64,000 nucleotides of DNA from Emticicia oligotrophica DSM 17448. GTDB taxonomy: Bacteria > Bacteroidota > Bacteroidia > Cytophagales > Spirosomataceae. This document shows, piece after piece, positions 43,802-52,812 of the stretch. Position 1 is the first letter of the stretch, and the number at the start of each line of letters is the position of its first letter. The stretch covers positions 2,976,001 through 3,040,000 of the forward strand of contig NC_018748.1 of the NCBI RefSeq assembly GCF_000263195.1, read 5' to 3'. The translations under genes were made by a program, and so were the position numbers. The notes under the pieces were generated by a model that saw only the letters and a program-made list of their open reading frames with translations, searched no databases and had not been told where the DNA came from.

Positions 43802-45514
43802 TTACAAAGTTTTTTTTGCAGTAATTTCACTGAAAACTTCCTCTGAAAGCTTTTTGTCTAAACCATAAATATCTTTCCTGAAATTGAGTTGACCGTTGCT
43901 GCTTACCCAAGTTGTGAAATAAACAATATAAACAGGTAAGGCTGGTTTGAGCTTAATGAAGTTTTCTTCATCTTTTTCCAATATTTCATCAACTTTTTCA
44001 CTACTCCAATTTGGGTTGTTTCTAAGCAAATACAAGGCTAATTTTCGAGGTTCTGAAAGGCGAATACAACCGTGGCTGAATGCTCGTGCGGATTCATTAA
44101 ATAAACCTTTCGAGGGGGTATCATGCAGATAAATGCTATAACTATTTGGAAATAAAAACTTTATTTTGCCTAAAGAATTCTTATTACCAGGCCTCTGGCG
44201 GAAGTTATAAGGTGGAATGCTGTTGGCATATTTAGTCCAGTCGACGGTTGAAGGGTCGATGACTTTATTTCCCGATAGGACTTCCATATCATTCTTTGAA
44301 AGATACGAAATGCCATTTTGAAGCTTTGGCATGATTTCGTTTTGAATGATACTCGTTGGCACATTCCAATAAGGATTTAGAACAACCATTGATAAATCGC
44401 CTCTAAAAATACTGGTTTTCGTTGCGGCTTTCCCTACTACTACCGACATATCCCATGATAATTTTTTGTTTTCGAATATGTGAAGTTTAAACTCTGGAAT
44501 ATTTACCATTAAATAATTATTTTCTAATTCAACGGGGGCCCAGCGAAGTCGTTCCATATTAATCATCATTTGCTTGATTCTGGCTTCAATCGGTATATTG
44601 AGTTCGGATAAAGTTGCCGCATTTATTTTTCCTGTTTCTTTCAAACCCATCCGTTGCTGAAAACGCTTGATGGCAACACTTAAAGAATCGCTAAACACTG
44701 AAGAAGTATCTCTTTGTTTTAAATCGCCAGTTAAGACTAAATAATCATTCAGACTTTGCACTAAAGAATCTCTATCTCCTGTATTTAATGGTTTTTGCGT
44801 TGTTATTATTTTCGGGAAACCACCTTTTTTCTGAATCTCTCTGTACTGACGTAACTTCTCTTTTAAGGCGATATAGTATTGATTAACAGGCTCTTGTACT
44901 CTATTGGTTTGTTTCGCTGACACCAGAGAATCTAATAGTATTTGGTAGTTTTTCTTTTTTCGAGGAATAAACCACTCAAGGTCAATAGGGTCTTTGGTTG
45001 TGCCCGTATAGGCTTTATCGGCAAATTTGAAAAATGTACTGGTGAGCAATAATTCTAAATTATGCATGGGGTCTTTTTGCTTCAAAAAGCTTTTACTGTC
45101 ACTTTCAGCTTCAGCTAATAAACTATCGAGTGTATGGTTTTTTAGTGAATTATCTTGAAAGTCATCGCTAAAATTTTGTAGTTGTACGTAGAAATCGGGA
45201 GCTGCATGAGTGAGTCCATCTTTATTAATCCAAGCAAATTGAAAGTTTCTACGCTTATAAAACTCTAAAACTTCATTCTTGATAGAATCGCTAGCTTCAA
45301 ATGTTTTGAAAAAATCAGCTATTTCAAGGCTATCAACGGTTAAATGAGTAAAGTTTTCTGCCGAATAAACGCTTTCATCGGCTAAAATAACCTTCTTTTT
45401 TTGCTTATTTTTACAACTCGAAATCGAGCCAACTATTGAGATTAAAGTAAAAAATGTGATGAGTTTTAAGAAAATTTTAGTTTTTCTAACTCCTAATATA
45501 TAACAAACTTCCAT
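43802..45514 (-). CDS. L,D-transpeptidase with peptidoglycan-binding domain (YcbB-like)
   Basis: 570 residues from ATG 45514; a TTG two codons earlier is not needed. N-terminal lipoprotein-like signal with SISSC near residue 33. Helical domain, then a peptidoglycan-binding motif ([20 protein letters not shown], about 290-325), and a YkuD catalytic domain at about 350-500 with HDTPSKGLF and SHGCIRL, the catalytic Cys. It forms 3-3 cross-links in peptidoglycan. The start overlaps the end of a second L,D-transpeptidase-family gene by 29 bases, so the two are an operon. Confidence 0.9.
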   Translation of the reverse strand: MEVCYILGVRKTKIFLKLITFFTLISIVGSISSCKNKQKKKVILADESVYSAENFTHLTVDSLEIADFFKTFEASDSIKNEVLEFYKRRNFQFAWINKDGLTHAAPDFYVQLQNFSDDFQDNSLKNHTLDSLLAEAESDSKSFLKQKDPMHNLELLLTSTFFKFADKAYTGTTKDPIDLEWFIPRKKKNYQILLDSLVSAKQTNRVQEPVNQYYIALKEKLRQYREIQKKGGFPKIITTQKPLNTGDRDSLVQSLNDYLVLTGDLKQRDTSSVFSDSLSVAIKRFQQRMGLKETGKINAATLSELNIPIEARIKQMMINMERLRWAPVELENNYLMVNIPEFKLHIFENKKLSWDMSVVVGKAATKTSIFRGDLSMVVLNPYWNVPTSIIQNEIMPKLQNGISYLSKNDMEVLSGNKVIDPSTVDWTKYANSIPPYNFRQRPGNKNSLGKIKFLFPNSYSIYLHDTPSKGLFNESARAFSHGCIRLSEPRKLALYLLRNNPNWSSEKVDEILEKDEENFIKLKPALPVYIVYFTTWVSSNGQLNFRKDIYGLDKKLSEEVFSEITAKKTL

Positions 45515-46124
45515 TGGCAAGAACAGGTAAAACCTGTGGAATTAGGTCGTTTGGTAGAGCTGGACAACCATGACTTCGGCCGAGTCTGCCAAACTGATTG
45601 ATAAATGATTTGCTTACATAGGCAGCTCCATGAATAATTATCTCTCGACGACGAGCATTATCGTTTAATCCTTTTTGTAAACCTTCCAGCAGGAGAGCAT
45701 CACCATGTTTTGGACTTTTTATTGGGCTTCCAACCAAATAAAATCCTAAACTACTTTGGTGTGAGTTCATTTTATTTGAAAACGAGTGTGCTATATTTTC
45801 GCCAGACTTTTGTCCATGAGCTACCAAAGATGAAATTAACAATTTTTTCTTCGAAATATCAATCACAAAAAATCGTTCGACGTCTGAGGGTAGAGAAAAA
45901 TCCACAATAGTAATGATGGGTTTGGCAGGATGAAACTTCGAAAGCCCTTTAATTGATTCTCTAAAGGCCTCATATTTTACGATTCCAGCCAATTTACATT
46001 CGTAATATAATTGATGAATGGCATCGGTTTCGTGGTAAACTTTAGAAGGATTGGTGGTAGCTTCTTGAGGACTTACTGTATAAAAATTAAGAAAAAAATA
46101 TAGAAATTGAAGACTTGATAACAT
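45486..46124 (-). CDS. L,D-transpeptidase catalytic domain family protein (YkuD_2)
   Basis: 212 residues, N-terminal hydrophobic segment ([17 protein letters not shown]). The motif [10 protein letters not shown] ... [10 protein letters not shown] carries the active-site His and Cys, with P in place of I-R as usual in the YkuD_2 subfamily. It likely trims or modifies murein cross-links. The stop lies inside the start of the larger YcbB-like gene, so they are translated together, with this one first. Confidence 0.85.
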   Translation of the reverse strand: MLSSLQFLYFFLNFYTVSPQEATTNPSKVYHETDAIHQLYYECKLAGIVKYEAFRESIKGLSKFHPAKPIITIVDFSLPSDVERFFVIDISKKKLLISSLVAHGQKSGENIAHSFSNKMNSHQSSLGFYLVGSPIKSPKHGDALLLEGLQKGLNDNARRREIIIHGAAYVSKSFINQFGRLGRSHGCPALPNDLIPQVLPVLANGSLLYIRS

Positions 46125-46279
46125 GATAAAAAATAAAAAATCAGGTGAGATTTAGACCTTATTTATATTAACAAAATTCTGATAAAAAATATTGCAAGAA
46201 ATAAGATTTTTCTAAGAATTGATTATTATGAAATTTTAAAATACTGACCGAAATCATAATAGAATGTATGCCAAATTTA

Positions 46280-46287
46280 TAGTTTTG
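46280..46287 (+). promoter_or_regulatory. Predicted -7 element for the DUF4136 gene
   Basis: TAGTTTTG fits TAnnTTTG and lies 19 bases before the start codon at 46307. Confidence 0.4.
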
Positions 46288-46306
46288 ATAAAAATTTTGT
46301 AGAATC

Positions 46307-46903
46307 ATGAAAAGAATAGGCTTTGTAATATTTTTAGTTATTGGATTAGGAGCTTGTAGCAGAAAATTACATATTGAGCGAGAACCCAATATTGCCATTG
46401 AAAAATATCGAAATTATACTTGGAATAAACTCGAAGCTACCAAGGCATCACATCCTTTATATAGTTCAGAAGAACTAAACGAAACCATTATCCGAAAAGT
46501 AGATAAGATTTTGGCTCAAAAAGGTTTTCGTAGAAATATTGCCACACCCGATTTTTTTGTAGATTTTCATATTTATGTCGAAGAACAAAAGTTTCAAAAT
46601 TTGGTTTGCGGGGCTGGTTTTTACCGTGGTGAAAGATATTTACCCGATTTAAGTCAAAGAACATATTGTGAAAGTCCAGAAATTGTAAATTATGATAACG
46701 GGACGCTGATTATTGATATTGTAGATGCTCAAACAGGACAATTAGTGTGGCGTGGAGCAGCTGAAGAAATCATTGATAATCCTGCTTATGCAGCTACTGT
46801 TTTCGAGAAAAAAGTAAAACGTATTCTGAGAAAATTCCCTTCAAGTAAAGGAGAAACCAAAGCAAAAAAGCAAGATGTTGAAAAAGTGATTTCGGTGAAT
46901 TGA
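46307..46903 (+). CDS. DUF4136 lipoprotein
   Basis: 198 residues. Lipoprotein signal with GLGAC, Cys17. The body fits DUF4136 (YRNYTWNKLEA near the N-terminus, TIIRKVDKILAQKGF, DFFVDFHIYVEE, GTLIIDIVDAQTGQLVWRGA). The function of the family is unknown. A basic tail (SSKGETKAKKQD) follows. It stands alone and is convergent with a membrane-protein operon across a perfect 52-bp palindrome. Confidence 0.85.
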   Translation: MKRIGFVIFLVIGLGACSRKLHIEREPNIAIEKYRNYTWNKLEATKASHPLYSSEELNETIIRKVDKILAQKGFRRNIATPDFFVDFHIYVEEQKFQNLVCGAGFYRGERYLPDLSQRTYCESPEIVNYDNGTLIIDIVDAQTGQLVWRGAAEEIIDNPAYAATVFEKKVKRILRKFPSSKGETKAKKQDVEKVISVN

Positions 46904-47002
46904 AGATTTATAGTTTTTGGTTAGAAAGAAATATTCAAATCGCAAATTTTCAAAGATTTAAGTATTAAAAATATACAAAATTGGGTAATATATTCAAAAT
47001 TA

Positions 47003-47054
47003 GTTGTTGAGCGAAGGCTAAGCCCAAATTTGGGCTTAGCCTTCGCTCAACAAC
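47003..47054. terminator. 52-bp perfect palindrome, bidirectional terminator
   Basis: Arms of 26 bp (from GTTGTTGAGCGAAGG to AAGCCCAAA and its exact complement) meet with no spacer at AAATTT. It lies between the convergent DUF4136 gene and the membrane-protein gene at 47106. As RNA it would be a very stable hairpin. Confidence 0.75.
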
Positions 47055-47105
47055 CAAAACTTTAAGGTTAAATCCTTTTGGTCGATTATTTAAGAAAATC
47101 AATAC

Positions 47106-47888
47106 TTACATCCGCCAAAATGGTAAACCCGCCATTGCTTGAATAAGCGTAAATAGCACATAGACAAAGTAAACAACAGAGAATCCCCAAACAGCATTCG
47201 TAGCCGATGTTTCTTTTAGCTTCTGCGAAATGTAAAAACCAAAGATTGGAATAATTTGCAAAGCATGGATACCCATAAAATGAGCCACGCGTAAATCGCC
47301 AACAAGCGTACTCCAATTGATAAAAGGTAGCCCTTTGCCTCCATCATTTGCTCCAACAGTATGGGTGTTGGCTGCACTAATGTAGCCGCCCCAAAAACTA
47401 AAAATTACGAATAGAATAAGTCCAATTTGAATGCTTAAAACTTTAGGTTTATCTATCGAATATTTTTTTTGACGTATAAAAACAATGCTAATTCTAAGTG
47501 TTTGTATGGTTAGTATAACTATAAAAATACCCATTAAAGCATATAATACGATACCATAAATACCTGAACGATTGAAGTGTGATAATTCTCCACGTAATGC
47601 CTGAGAAACAATAGCAAACTGTTCAAACCCCATAGCTACGACGGCTAACCAAGAATACTTGCTCACTTTTTCTTGGTCATTCACATAATACAACAGAAAG
47701 GCCATCGTCCAACTGTAAATCCAGATACTTAAGGCAAATTTTAGCGGTTTTATCATTGAGTTTATTCCCAAAATAACTTCTTCATTGAAAAATGAATAAG
47801 CTAGTAATAAGCCCGCTAGGAGAAGATTTATGGTTCCTAAATGCCCTAAAATCTTGTTTCTTCTATATATATCATTAATCAACTGCAT
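47106..47888 (-). CDS. Multi-pass membrane protein of unknown function
   Basis: 260 residues with about seven predicted hydrophobic helices (LGTINLLLAGLLLAYSF, FALSIWIYSWTMAFLLYY, IYGIVLYALMGIFIVILTIQ and others). Conserved-looking polar positions are E and H in ... FMGIHALQIIPIFGF. No family recognised. Its start overlaps the ABA4-like gene by 14 bases, so the pair is translationally coupled and probably forms one membrane complex or pathway. Confidence 0.7.
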   Translation of the reverse strand: MQLINDIYRRNKILGHLGTINLLLAGLLLAYSFFNEEVILGINSMIKPLKFALSIWIYSWTMAFLLYYVNDQEKVSKYSWLAVVAMGFEQFAIVSQALRGELSHFNRSGIYGIVLYALMGIFIVILTIQTLRISIVFIRQKKYSIDKPKVLSIQIGLILFVIFSFWGGYISAANTHTVGANDGGKGLPFINWSTLVGDLRVAHFMGIHALQIIPIFGFYISQKLKETSATNAVWGFSVVYFVYVLFTLIQAMAGLPFWRM

Positions 47889-48297
47889 TTTTCCTGATGG
47901 TTTTGATGATGATGAAAATTAGGTAGCCCATTGGTCCAAACATAAAAGTAAAAGGTAGGGCGATGAAGGCCAGCCAATGGGGCATTTGTAGCCTTTGAAT
48001 TTCTCTAACAATGTATGCACCCACAAATAAATCAAAAGCCAAATAATGGAGCCAACCTGCGGCAAGTGCATTGTCTTTTTCGAACAAAGCACGTACATTT
48101 TGTAGGGTACTAAAGCTATCAAATTTAAAATCACCAATATCACTGAGCAGTAAGTAAGCATAAACAATAGCAAACAGTACAAGTAATCCGTTGAGAATAA
48201 AAGGTTGAGTATATTTCCATTTGGGAGCGAAAAAAAGCGGTAGCCAACCTAGTAGTACTATCGAACTACCAAGCTGAAAAATAGTTGAAGCATTCAT
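47875..48297 (-). CDS. ABA4-like family protein (DUF4281)
   Basis: 140 residues, four hydrophobic segments. The pattern W-L-H-Y-L-A-F-D-L-F-V-G-A followed by FIALPFTFMFGPMGYL is that of DUF4281, the bacterial relatives of the plant neoxanthin-synthesis protein ABA4. A carotenoid link is family knowledge only; no carotenoid gene is near. It starts 3 bases before the DUF2141 stop-side and overlaps the following membrane gene. Confidence 0.8.
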   Translation of the reverse strand: MNASTIFQLGSSIVLLGWLPLFFAPKWKYTQPFILNGLLVLFAIVYAYLLLSDIGDFKFDSFSTLQNVRALFEKDNALAAGWLHYLAFDLFVGAYIVREIQRLQMPHWLAFIALPFTFMFGPMGYLIFIIIKTIRKNAVD

Positions 48298-48300
48298 AAA

Positions 48301-48729
48301 TTAATCGATTAGTTTGATGAAAAAGGTGTTGTTTTGATTATTGAATACTATTTTACATTCAGCAAAATTGGGAGCTGAAAATTTAGGTTTAATATTCTGA
48401 CTAAAACCAAATGGTTCTTTCGGATAGCCAACTAAATTGGTATCTAACTTTTTATTACCATTGGAATCTTGATAAATAGCCAAGGCATATTCACCAACTG
48501 GAATATCATTCCATGTGAGTAGCACTTCACCAGTTTTGCTGGGTTTTACCTCTTTGCCAAATTCAAATTTGTTTTGGTCAGGAAAGCTATTTTCTTTTTT
48601 GTAAAAAGCAATTCTTAGTGTAGCTAAACTTTTAATATTAGATACTTTTAGTGAAAATTGTGGTGTTTGGGCGTGTGTAATATTCATACACAGCAAAAAG
48701 CATAAAGGAAGCAAAAGAATAGATTTCAT
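48301..48729 (-). CDS. DUF2141 exported protein
   Basis: 142 residues from ATG 48729; an upstream in-frame ATG (48774) would put residues before the signal peptide MKSILLLPLCFLLCMNITHA. The mature part has the DUF2141 features VSNIKSLATLRIAFYK and GEYALAIYQDSNGNKKLDTN (an EF-like DSNGNGKLD stretch) and FGFSQN. Periplasmic or surface, function unknown. First gene of a three-gene set with the ABA4-like and membrane proteins (4-base gap). Confidence 0.85.
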   Translation of the reverse strand: MKSILLLPLCFLLCMNITHAQTPQFSLKVSNIKSLATLRIAFYKKENSFPDQNKFEFGKEVKPSKTGEVLLTWNDIPVGEYALAIYQDSNGNKKLDTNLVGYPKEPFGFSQNIKPKFSAPNFAECKIVFNNQNNTFFIKLID

Positions 48730-48806
48730 AATTCTGAATATTTTTTGTTTGATGAGGCAAAATTCTGAAATCATATAAGCATTTACTTGTCACATTTGTT
48801 ACAAAA

Positions 48807-49397
48807 TTATTTAGATATTAGCATTTTTCTGATTCTACTTAAAGATTGACGCTCAATACCTAAATATGAGGAAAGGTAAGTAAGTGAAATTCGATTGAAT
48901 AAATTGGGACTACGTTTGATAAAATTAAGGTAACGTTCTTCCGCATTTTCGAATAAGAAACTTTCAATGCGAGTTTGTTGTAAGATTAAAACCTCTTCGG
49001 TAACTAATCTTCCGTAACGCTCGATACTTTTATATTTTTTATATCCTTCCTGCATGGTCGTGTATGGCAAATTAACAACAATGCTTGGTTCGATGCATTT
49101 AAAATAATATTTGCTTGGTTTTTGGCGAATAAATGCCCCATAATCAGTGGCATATTCATTTTCTTTGATAAAACCAACGGTGATTTCATCTCCTTTTTCG
49201 TCAATATAATATGACCTAATAAGGCCTTCAATGACATAACCGATTGATTTTTGAATTTGACCTGCTTTTAAGTAATAATGTTTGGCTTTAATTTCAGAAA
49301 TACTCAAATGTTCTTCGATAAAGCTTAGTTCTTCATCATTAATTTCCTTACAAATTTGTTGGTATGATTCGAGATATAACTTGATGGGAGTTTCCAA
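48807..49397 (-). CDS. Crp/Fnr-family transcriptional regulator
   Basis: 196 residues. The cyclic-nucleotide-binding-like beta-roll occupies about 20-135 (KAKHYYLKAGQIQKSIGYVIEG) and a winged helix-turn-helix about 140-196 (ISLTYLSSYLGIERQSLSRI). No Fnr cysteine cluster is present. Regulators of this short Bacteroidota type often control neighbouring small-membrane-protein genes. It starts 77 bases upstream of DUF2141 on the same strand and probably controls or is co-transcribed with that set. Confidence 0.85.
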   Translation of the reverse strand: METPIKLYLESYQQICKEINDEELSFIEEHLSISEIKAKHYYLKAGQIQKSIGYVIEGLIRSYYIDEKGDEITVGFIKENEYATDYGAFIRQKPSKYYFKCIEPSIVVNLPYTTMQEGYKKYKSIERYGRLVTEEVLILQQTRIESFLFENAEERYLNFIKRSPNLFNRISLTYLSSYLGIERQSLSRIRKMLISK

Positions 49398-49551
49398 ATA
49401 TTTAATACTTAAAAGGTGAAAATTTTATAAAATTTACGAAGGTTCGGTTTATAAATATTGTATAAATATCTTATAGTCAATAATTTAAGAACTAAAAAAA
49501 GCTCCGCAGGATTTAAATGTCGCGAGAAAATCGTACATTTTTAATGTTTTG

Positions 49552-49630
49552 AGTTCCGTAGGAACGGCTAATTTAGTTACATTGGTCGTTCCTACGGAAC
49601 TGTTTTATCTCAAAATTTGGGATGACTCAT
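49552..49630. repeat. Interspersed hairpin, AGTTCC-type copy 2 with conserved tail
   Basis: AGTTCCGTAGGAACG (49552-49566) and CGTTCCTACGGAACT (49587-49601) are perfect 15-bp arms. The tail TTTGGGATGACTCAT (49616-49630) recurs at 51044-51057 (TCGGGATGACTCAT) and, changed, at 41511-41526. Confidence 0.6.
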
Positions 49631-49800
49631 AATGATATGAGATTTTAACATATATTTCTATAAATATTAAGGCTCTCTGAGGCAAATTTGACTCATTTTA
49701 ATATAGAAATCACCTTAAAAATAGGAAAATGCTTTAAAATGTTTTTCTTGTGGTTTAAAATTTCTATAAACAGACTTTCGACTTATGCAGAAAGTTGGGC

Positions 49801-49808
49801 TATATTTG
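49801..49808 (+). promoter_or_regulatory. Predicted -7 element for the SUMF1-like gene
   Basis: TATATTTG fits TAnnTTTG, 22 bases before the TTG start at 49831. It rules out the TTG at 49795 as a start codon. Confidence 0.45.
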
Positions 49809-49830
49809 TAAAAACAAAACTCAACCAACC

Positions 49831-50802
49831 TTGAAAAAAATAACTATTTCCATCCTTTTTTTTGCATGCGTTGCCTTTCGTAACGACGACTTTAAACCCT
49901 ACACCGAGCACATTCCGGGTCTTGAACATGGCTTAGATATGGTACCAATCCCAGCAGGAGAATTTATGATGGGCAGTCCAGAAAGCGAAAAAGACCGCAA
50001 ACCAGATGAAGGTCCACAACACAAAGTAAAAATTGATGCTTTTTGGATGGCTAAATTCGAAACCTCATGGGAAATGTACGAAACATTTTTCAATAAGGAA
50101 TTGGAGGTGAAAGATGAGAAAAATACCAACGAAGTAGCTAGTCGTGTAAGTACAGTGGCTCGCCCAACGCAGCCTTACGTAGAGATGTCGTTTGGACAAG
50201 GTAAAGAACATGGTTTTCCAGTGTGTAATGTTACTCAGTTTGCTGCTCGTGCTTTTTGTAAGTGGTTATATGCAAAAACAGGGAATTTTTATCGACTCCC
50301 AACCGAAGCAGAGTGGGAGTATGCTGCTCGTGCAGGTTCGAAAACAACTTTCTATTTTGGCGATGATGCCTCTAAATTGAAAGAATATGCATGGTATTTT
50401 GATAACTCAGATGGTGCTTACAAGAAATCAGGACAATTGAAACCGAATGCTTGGGGATTATATGATATGTACGGAAATGTGGCCGAATGGACTTCGGATT
50501 TATATGTTGCAGATTTTTATAGTAAACCCGAGGCCGCCAATAATCCTTATGTAAAACCTTCGAATCATTACCCACACGTAATTCGTGGTGGTCACTGGGA
50601 CGATGACGCCGACCGCCTTCGCAGTGCTTCACGCCGTACTTCAACGCCAGAATTAAAACAACGTGACCCTCAAATCCCTAAATCTGATTGGTGGCTTACT
50701 GATGCACCATTTTTAGGTTTTAGAGTAGTTAGGCCAGTAAAACAACCTTCAAAAGAAGAAATTGAAGCTTATTTCGCTCGCCCCCCAAAAGATATTCCTT
50801 GA
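49831..50802 (+). CDS. Formylglycine-generating-enzyme-like (SUMF1) exported protein
   Basis: 323 residues from TTG 49831, which gives a short signal peptide (KKITISILFFACVAF). The body is an FGE-sulfatase domain: MVPIPAGEFMMGSPESEKD, RLPTEAEWEYAARAG, NAWGLYDMYGNVAEWTSD and RGGHWDDDADRLRSASRR ... FLGFRVVRP. The usual cysteine pair of true formylglycine-generating enzymes near the RGG region is absent, so another activity or a structural role (as in the gliding-related GldK family) is likely. Monocistronic. A weak start codon suggests low expression. Confidence 0.8.
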   Translation: MKKITISILFFACVAFRNDDFKPYTEHIPGLEHGLDMVPIPAGEFMMGSPESEKDRKPDEGPQHKVKIDAFWMAKFETSWEMYETFFNKELEVKDEKNTNEVASRVSTVARPTQPYVEMSFGQGKEHGFPVCNVTQFAARAFCKWLYAKTGNFYRLPTEAEWEYAARAGSKTTFYFGDDASKLKEYAWYFDNSDGAYKKSGQLKPNAWGLYDMYGNVAEWTSDLYVADFYSKPEAANNPYVKPSNHYPHVIRGGHWDDDADRLRSASRRTSTPELKQRDPQIPKSDWWLTDAPFLGFRVVRPVKQPSKEEIEAYFARPPKDIP

Positions 50803-50841
50803 TAGAAAATATTTGTCTTTAATTTTAAAGAAATTTCTATC

Positions 50842-50978
50842 ATTGCCGTCAGTTTTAACTAACGGATACCTTTGAATTAGCAGATTTGACTTTAGTCTAA
50901 ATAGATAGTTTGACTAAAGTCAAATCTGTTTTGTTTTATACTTGATTCTTTATTCTGTCAGTTAAAACAGACGGCAAT
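50842..50978. repeat. Nested inverted repeat, GCCGTC type copy 2
   Basis: The outer arms ATTGCCGTCAGTTTTAACTA (50842-50861) and 50959-50978 pair at 18 of 20 positions; inside them CAGATTTGACTTTAGTC (50881-50897) and GACTAAAGTCAAATCTG (50912-50928) are perfect 17-bp arms. A TCGGGATGACTCAT tail follows at 51044-51057. Related to the hairpin at 41446. Confidence 0.6.
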
Positions 50979-51062
50979 TAATTAATACTGATGAGGTCAA
51001 GTAAATACTGTCAATAAATTATCCGAAATGGTGCTTAGAAAAATCGGGATGACTCATTTGTA

Positions 51063-51812
51063 TTATTTCGAACGACTAATGAAGTTTTTGAGTAAAGGTA
51101 AATCATCAGTTCCGAGTACATCTACACCCAAAGATTGTAGTGTTTCATAGCCTAAAATCGTATTTGGCGTTCCCCAAAGTCTAACCTTTTTGTTTTTGGA
51201 GTGCATGTCTTTGACAAATACACTTATTTTATCTGCAACGTCTTGTGGGATAGCTGTTTGCCCCGGCCAATATTTTCCGAAATCTAAAAAGCTGGCACTA
51301 ACAATATAGAGCCTATTCAGCTCGGAATCTGAATAAGTTAAATTCTTTCTACCATCAAAGAAAAACATTGTATCGTAATGCTTGAATTCTGAGGGTGGGG
51401 GCATATCTCCACTGATAGAGATAATCACATGAGTAAGTTGTTTTTTATGAGGTTTGAGCGAAGTTTCAAGAGCCTCCATAATAGCTCGACCGTTCTTTTT
51501 TAAATCAAGTAGCAGGTGCAAAGATTTTTTATTAGCATAAGGATAACCACCAATTTGTTTGATTTTTGCCAAAAGAGGTTCAATATAAAGCTTTTCAAGC
51601 GTGCGTTCAGTCGATACATCTTTTTCATCATGAGCCACACAAAGCTGTCCATCTTTGAGGTATAAATCTGCTTCAATCGAATCGAAACCTAAATTATATG
51701 CAGCAAAAAAAGGTTCTTTTTGTTCATAATCGTTGTGAGAATGAATAAGTTGGGCAAAAACATTGACTTGGAGAATGAGAAATATACCAAGCATTAAAAC
51801 ATTTTTTTTCAT
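51063..51812 (-). CDS. Exported GDPD/PI-PLC-like phosphodiesterase
   Basis: 249 residues from ATG 51812 (MKKNVLMLGIFLILQVNVFA signal, then QLIHSHNDY); an upstream in-frame ATG would precede the signal. HSHNDYEQ, IEADLYLKDGQLCVAHDEK are the first catalytic His, acidic pair and second His of the GDPD/PI-PLC-like TIM barrel. It hydrolyses a phosphodiester, possibly a glycerophosphodiester, in the periplasm; the Bacteroidota subfamily substrate is not known. It follows pfkB on the same strand (45-base gap). Confidence 0.85.
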   Translation of the reverse strand: MKKNVLMLGIFLILQVNVFAQLIHSHNDYEQKEPFFAAYNLGFDSIEADLYLKDGQLCVAHDEKDVSTERTLEKLYIEPLLAKIKQIGGYPYANKKSLHLLLDLKKNGRAIMEALETSLKPHKKQLTHVIISISGDMPPPSEFKHYDTMFFFDGRKNLTYSDSELNRLYIVSASFLDFGKYWPGQTAIPQDVADKISVFVKDMHSKNKKVRLWGTPNTILGYETLQSLGVDVLGTDDLPLLKNFISRSK

Positions 51813-51857
51813 AATCTTAAAGGGTTGAAATAGATGAATCATAAATCCAACAAATGG

Positions 51858-52784
51858 TTATTTATATTTTTTTAGCCACTCAAATAATCTTTGAGCATCG
51901 GCTTGTTTGAATAATTGTGTACCTTCGTTCATGGTTGCTGCCGAACCACATGCAACTCCCCAACGAAGCATTTCGTGCAGACTTTTTCCCGTAGATAAAG
52001 CCCAAACCATTCCTCCAACCATACTATCGCCAGCTCCTACCGTACTTTTTTTCTGAACTGATGGAGCTGGAATATGTTCACAAATATCTTTAGTTACTAA
52101 AACTGCTCCTTGTGGGCCAAGTGAAACTACTACAATTTCGCAGCCTCCTTTGGCGATGATTTCTCGGGCGGCTTCATCAACTTGGTCGGTTTCGAGGCTT
52201 TCCTCTCCAACTAATTTTGCTAGTTCACCCACATTGGGTTTTAGCAGAAAAACACCTTCATCAATGGCGTTTTTGAGCGGTTCACCTGAAGTATCAATGA
52301 CAAGCTTTGAGCCAATTTTTCTAGAAACGGCCGCTACTTTTTCGTAAAAATCATCTCCTAAGCCCACTGATAAACTACCACTTGCAACTAAAAACTCTGG
52401 TTTTAATGCTTCTATTTTTTGCAAGATGGCATTAGCTTCTTCTGGTAGGATTTCCGCCCCAGGCATACCGAAACGATATTGGGCATTGGTAAGTACATCT
52501 ACCGCAATAAAGTTTTCACGAGTCCAATTTTGGGATTTAATTGTTTGAAAATCAATATTTTCTTTAGTCAATAAATCCTGTAATAAGTTGCCAGTGGGGC
52601 CACCAGCGGTAAAAACTGCCGTTGATTTTCCACCTAAACGAGCAATGGCTTTTGATACATTTATTCCGCCGCCACCTGCATCGAAGTGTGGGTTTTCGCA
52701 GCGAATTTTCTGTTCGGCAACTAAGCCTGAAAACTTAGTGCTCTTATCGACTGCTGGATTGACTGTTAGTGTGACTATTTTCAT
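51858..52784 (-). CDS. pfkB: PfkB-family phosphofructokinase (6-phosphofructokinase II / 1-phosphofructokinase)
   Basis: 308 residues, usual length. N-terminal GGGGINVSKAIARLGG substrate-binding motif and C-terminal STVGAGDSMVGG with catalytic Asp. It phosphorylates a phosphorylated sugar, most probably fructose 6-phosphate (PfkB) or fructose 1-phosphate (FruK); FPr-PTS genes are absent here, favouring PfkB. It lies 28 bases after xerD on the same strand and precedes the GDPD-like gene. Confidence 0.85.
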   Translation of the reverse strand: MKIVTLTVNPAVDKSTKFSGLVAEQKIRCENPHFDAGGGGINVSKAIARLGGKSTAVFTAGGPTGNLLQDLLTKENIDFQTIKSQNWTRENFIAVDVLTNAQYRFGMPGAEILPEEANAILQKIEALKPEFLVASGSLSVGLGDDFYEKVAAVSRKIGSKLVIDTSGEPLKNAIDEGVFLLKPNVGELAKLVGEESLETDQVDEAAREIIAKGGCEIVVVSLGPQGAVLVTKDICEHIPAPSVQKKSTVGAGDSMVGGMVWALSTGKSLHEMLRWGVACGSAATMNEGTQLFKQADAQRLFEWLKKYK

Positions 52785-52812
52785 AATTCTTGATTTTGAT
52801 AAACAGAATAAA

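Larger units (their letters stand above)
49398..49830. other. 433-base intergenic region
   Basis: No ORF. It contains the AGTTCCGTAGGAACG hairpin (49552-49601) with tail TTTGGGATGACTCAT (49616-49630) and the promoter box at 49801-49808. The rest is AT-rich. Confidence 0.6.

Noticed and set aside
49831-50802. Calling the SUMF1-like protein a true formylglycine-generating enzyme
   Set aside because: The catalytic cysteine pair expected near the RGG motif is missing and no sulfatase is adjacent.
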